Shown: one piece after another, positions 3,592 to 6,162 of the stretch
Numbering within the stretch: position 1 is the stretch's first letter
Layout: each line of letters starts with the position of its first letter
From: Archangiaceae bacterium
GTDB lineage: Bacteria; Myxococcota; Myxococcia; Myxococcales; Myxococcaceae
Direction: 5' to 3'
Assembly: GCA_023248915.1 (NCBI GenBank)
Contig: JAHFDQ010000382.1
Span: forward strand, 1 to 6,162
DNA length: 6,162 bases
Made by a program: the position numbers and the translations under genes
Notes under the pieces: model-generated
The model's database searches: none
Seen by the model: only the letters and a program-made list of their open reading frames with translations
What the model was told of the DNA's origin: nothing

Positions 3592-6162
3592 CTACGTTGC
3601 CGAGAAGTACGTGGCCTTCGGGTGGTGGAAGACGAGCGCGGACACCGACGCCTCGGGTTCCATCATGCAGCCGTCGGTCAACCGCACCCCAATCTCCTCC
3701 GGTCGCAAGGCGCCGAAGAGCCCCGCCTGGTCCTCGAGCCGGGGGCAGGCCGGGTAGCCGAACGAGTACCGCTTGCCGGAGTACTCGGCCCGGAACCGTT
3801 CCAGCATCGTCATCTCGGGCCGGTCGGGGTTGCCCCACATCGCGCGAAGCTGCGAGTGCAAGAGCTCGGCGTACCCTTCCGCCGTCTCGAGCGCCAGGGC
3901 CTGCACCGCGTGCATCTTCACGAACTCGCCCGCCGCCTTGTGGCGTTCGGACAGCTCGCGAACGCCCTCGCCGGCACCCACCACGAAGAGCGCCAGGTTG
4001 TCGACCGGCTGGCCCTGGCGCGCGGGGCTGACGAAGTCGGCGAGGCAGACCCGGCCGCCCGACTCCTGGCGAGGCAGGTCGAAGGCGGCCGCAGGCACCC
4101 CCGTCTTGCCGTCGAAGAGCCGCAGAGTGTTGCCCTCGCTCGCCGCCTTGAAGAACTGGAAGACCGCGCGCGGCTTCAGCACCTTCCGTAGCGAGGCCTT
4201 CACCTCGTCCACCGCCGCCTTCAGCTCGAGTGCCTTCCGGCCGTCTTCCGAGTCCCGCAGCCGGGGTTCGTCGTGGGTGCCCAGCGCCCGCGCGGCCGAC
4301 CCCTTCACGCCGAAGTGGCGGCCGTAGAGCATCACCGGGTTGACGAACTGCCAGATGGAGTCGAGCGGCGTGTTGGTCACCACGTGACGCTCGAAGTCGG
4401 GCGGCGCCGGGAAAGTATCCAGCACGGGCACCTGGGCCGACCGCACGGCTGGCGCCGCCACCGGCTTCGGGCGGGCCTTTTCCTCGGCCTTCAAGCGCGC
4501 GCGCTGCACCGCGAGCTCGGCCTTCAACCGGGCGTGGGCCTCGGGCTGAACCAATTGCTTGGCCAACTCGAGGCCGGCCATGGCGTCGCTGGCGTAGGCC
4601 ACCGTGCCGCCGTACGCGGGGGCGATCTGCTTGTCGACGAAGTTGCGCGACAGCGCCGCGCCGCCGACCAGCACGGGCACATCGACCCCGGCGCGCGCCA
4701 GGTCTTCGGCGGTGGCCACCATCTGGTGCGCGGACTTCACCAAGAGCCCCGACAGGCCGACCACGTCGGGCCGGTGTTCCTTCACCGCCTTCACCAGTTG
4801 CTCGGGCGGCACCTTGATGCCGAGGTTCACCACCTGGAAGCCGTTGTTGGCGAGGATGATCTCGACGAGATTCTTGCCGATGTCGTGCACGTCGCCCTTG
4901 ACGGTGGCGAGCAGCACCTTGCCCCGCAAGGCCGCGGCCCGCTTGTCCATCTTCGGTTCCAGGTAAGTGACGGCAGCCTTCATCGCCTCGGCGCTCTGCA
5001 GCACCTCGGCGACGATGAGCTCGTTGGCGCCGAACAGGCGGCCCACCTCGTCCATGCCCTTCATCAGGGGGCCGTTGACGATGTCGAGCGGAAGGCGGGT
5101 CTGGCAGGCCAGCTCGAGGTCGTCGACCAGCCCGTCGCGGCTGCCCTCGACGATGTAGCGGGCCAACCGCTCGTCGAGCGGCAGGGTGCTCTTCGCAGCC
5201 TTGGCGGGCTTCCGCTCGCGAAAGTGGGCGGCGAAGGGCGTCACCGGGTCGGCCCCGCGGCCGAAGAGCAGGTCCTCGGCCAAGGCGCGGTCGGCCTCGG
5301 CCAGGGACGGGTAGCGCTCGAGCTTCTCGGCGTTCACCATCGCCAGGTCCAGCCCCGCCTGGGTGCAGTGGTACAGGAACACCGAGTTCAGCACCTCGCG
5401 CCCGGCGGGCGGCAGGCCGAACGAGACGTTCGAGATGCCGAGCACCGTCTTGCTGGTGGGGAAGCGCTGCTTGACCAGCCGCACGCCCTCGATGGTTTCC
5501 AGGCCGCTGCCCTCGTACTGCTTGTCGCCCGAGGCGCACGGGAAGGTCAGCGGGTCGAAGTACAGGTCTTCGGGGGCCAGGCCGTACTTGCCGGTGAGCA
5601 GGTCGAAGCTGCGTGTCGCCACCGCCAGCTTGCGCTGCCGCGTCACCGCCATGCCCTGTTCGTCGATGCAGCCGACCACCAGCGCGGCGCCGTACTTCCG
5701 CGCCAGCGGAGCCACCTTCTGGAACCGCTCTTCGCCGTCCTCGAGGTTGACCGAGTTGATGAGCGCCTTGCCCTGGCAAAAGGTGAGCGCCCGCTCGACC
5801 ACCTTCTCGTCGGTCGAGTCGATCATCAGGGGCACCCGCACCTTCTTGACCGCGACCTCGAGGAACCGGGTCATGTCGTCGAGCTCGTCGCGGTCGGGGT
5901 TGGCCAGGCACACGTCCACCACCTGGGCGCCGCGCTTCACCTGGGCGCGGGCGACGTCCGAGGCCTCGTCGAGCTGCCCGGCGACCACCAGTTCCTTGAA
6001 CTTCTTCGACCCGATGACGTTGGTGCGTTCGCCGACGATGACCGGCCGGGCCTCGTCCACGTCGAGCGGGTCGACGCCGGACAGCCGCGACCGGCGAGGC
6101 ACCGAGGGTACCCGGGGGCGCACCCCCTTCATCGCCTGGGCCAGCGCCCGGATGTGGCTGGG
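3592..6162 (-). CDS. metH: Cobalamin-dependent methionine synthase MetH (5' part outside window)
   Basis: MetH moves a methyl group from methyl-tetrahydrofolate via cobalamin to homocysteine. The window shows 856 residues plus the stop. The open frame runs past the ATG at 6132 to the edge as PSHIRALAQA, which matches the end of the homocysteine domain, so that ATG is internal and the gene is a fused full-length type. Numbered from that ATG: pterin domain with ERTNVIGSKKF (35-45) and PLMIDS (101-106); cap domain about 318-395; B12 domain with DVHDIG (His416, the cobalt ligand), GLSGLLVKS (459-467) and VGGAALS (489-495); a charged linker about 530-565; AdoMet reactivation domain about 570-846 with RYSFGYPACP (Arg788-xxx-Gly792-Tyr793) and ASVSALVFHHP. 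It ends at YFSAT, some 30 residues short of the E. coli C-terminus. Its last coding bases form the right copy of the 38-bp repeat. Any riboswitch or promoter would lie outside the window. Confidence 0.97.
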   Translation of the reverse strand, partial: PSHIRALAQAMKGVRPRVPSVPRRSRLSGVDPLDVDEARPVIVGERTNVIGSKKFKELVVAGQLDEASDVARAQVKRGAQVVDVCLANPDRDELDDMTRFLEVAVKKVRVPLMIDSTDEKVVERALTFCQGKALINSVNLEDGEERFQKVAPLARKYGAALVVGCIDEQGMAVTRQRKLAVATRSFDLLTGKYGLAPEDLYFDPLTFPCASGDKQYEGSGLETIEGVRLVKQRFPTSKTVLGISNVSFGLPPAGREVLNSVFLYHCTQAGLDLAMVNAEKLERYPSLAEADRALAEDLLFGRGADPVTPFAAHFRERKPAKAAKSTLPLDERLARYIVEGSRDGLVDDLELACQTRLPLDIVNGPLMKGMDEVGRLFGANELIVAEVLQSAEAMKAAVTYLEPKMDKRAAALRGKVLLATVKGDVHDIGKNLVEIILANNGFQVVNLGIKVPPEQLVKAVKEHRPDVVGLSGLLVKSAHQMVATAEDLARAGVDVPVLVGGAALSRNFVDKQIAPAYGGTVAYASDAMAGLELAKQLVQPEAHARLKAELAVQRARLKAEEKARPKPVAAPAVRSAQVPVLDTFPAPPDFERHVVTNTPLDSIWQFVNPVMLYGRHFGVKGSAARALGTHDEPRLRDSEDGRKALELKAAVDEVKASLRKVLKPRAVFQFFKAASEGNTLRLFDGKTGVPAAAFDLPRQESGGRVCLADFVSPARQGQPVDNLALFVVGAGEGVRELSERHKAAGEFVKMHAVQALALETAEGYAELLHSQLRAMWGNPDRPEMTMLERFRAEYSGKRYSFGYPACPRLEDQAGLFGALRPEEIGVRLTDGCMMEPEASVSALVFHHPKATYFSAT
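3600..3637 (-). repeat. Direct repeat, right copy: functional metH 3' end
   Basis: This is the intact counterpart of 2578-2615, encoding LVFHHPKATYFS within the AdoMet reactivation domain of MetH. It ends one base into the Ala codon that follows YFS, leaving the final codons (Ala, Thr, stop) largely in DNA unique to this side. If a segment was inserted here, the last residues of MetH and its stop codon were supplied by that segment. Confidence 0.92.

Larger units (their letters stand above)
2578..3637. other. Putative inserted one-gene segment bounded by 38-bp direct repeats
   Basis: The segment consists of the left repeat (2578-2615), the rightward hydrolase-like gene (2649-3521), a structured 65-base inverted-repeat region (3526-3590), and the right repeat (3600-3637) inside the metH 3' end. 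The unit period is 1,022 bp. It separates two leftward methionine-synthesis genes and has the opposite orientation. No transposase, integrase or terminal inverted repeat is present, so it is not a recognised insertion sequence. An insertion that duplicated the metH tail is inferred from the repeat. A local duplication or a recombination event with related DNA would look similar. Confidence 0.45.

Noticed and set aside
2616..3599. Terminal inverted repeats of a transposon at the segment ends
   Set aside because: Comparing the left end with the reverse complement of the right end gives only short GC-rich matches with gaps, not better than chance.
3526..3600. Integron attC site downstream of the hydrolase-like gene
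   Set aside because: The folded site after a single gene is suggestive, but the required GTTRRRY-type core is not present (GTTGCCG and GTTCCTC do not fit), and no integrase is seen.
3269..5911. 880-codon open frame on the minus strand
   Set aside because: It lies in another frame across metH and has no recognisable motif. MetH has complete domain signatures over the same bases.

Overview
The window is very GC-rich (about 70% by eye), with strong G/C preference at third codon positions. It carries bacterial housekeeping genes in a layout that suggests a deltaproteobacterial-type genome, most likely Myxococcota. The lineage call rests on composition, the short DUF2934 protein and the general look of the proteins, so it is an inference. 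No rRNA, tRNA, CRISPR array or transposase gene was seen.

Left part (1-1471): mutY, the adenine DNA glycosylase of the 8-oxoguanine repair system, reads rightward. It is followed by a 66-residue DUF2934-type protein with a good ribosome binding site. The short convergent gap at 1410-1471 holds a strong hairpin.

Middle part (1472-3591): a leftward gene encodes a short, single-barrel MetE-like methionine synthase that lacks the N-terminal half of classical MetE. Behind its 5' end lies a rightward gene for an unfamiliar alpha/beta-hydrolase-like protein of about 290 residues. That gene ends 70 bases from the end of metH, and the convergent gap can fold through a perfect 10-bp inverted repeat.

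Right part (3592-6162): metH, the cobalamin-dependent methionine synthase, reads leftward and runs off the right edge. The pterin, cap, B12 and AdoMet-reactivation domains are visible. The homocysteine domain is almost wholly outside the window.

The most notable structure is a 38-bp direct repeat, identical at 37 positions, at 2578-2615 and 3600-3637. The right copy is the end of the metH coding sequence. The left copy sits just upstream of the MetE-like gene and is a dead fragment of the same metH tail, with its Lys codon AAG changed to TAG. The repeats bracket the hydrolase gene exactly, with a period of 1,022 bp. The simplest reading is that metH and the MetE-like gene were once adjacent on the same strand as a methionine-synthesis pair. 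A one-gene segment then entered at the metH 3' end and duplicated the target. Recombination between the repeats would remove the segment and rejoin metH in frame with the MetE-like reading frame.
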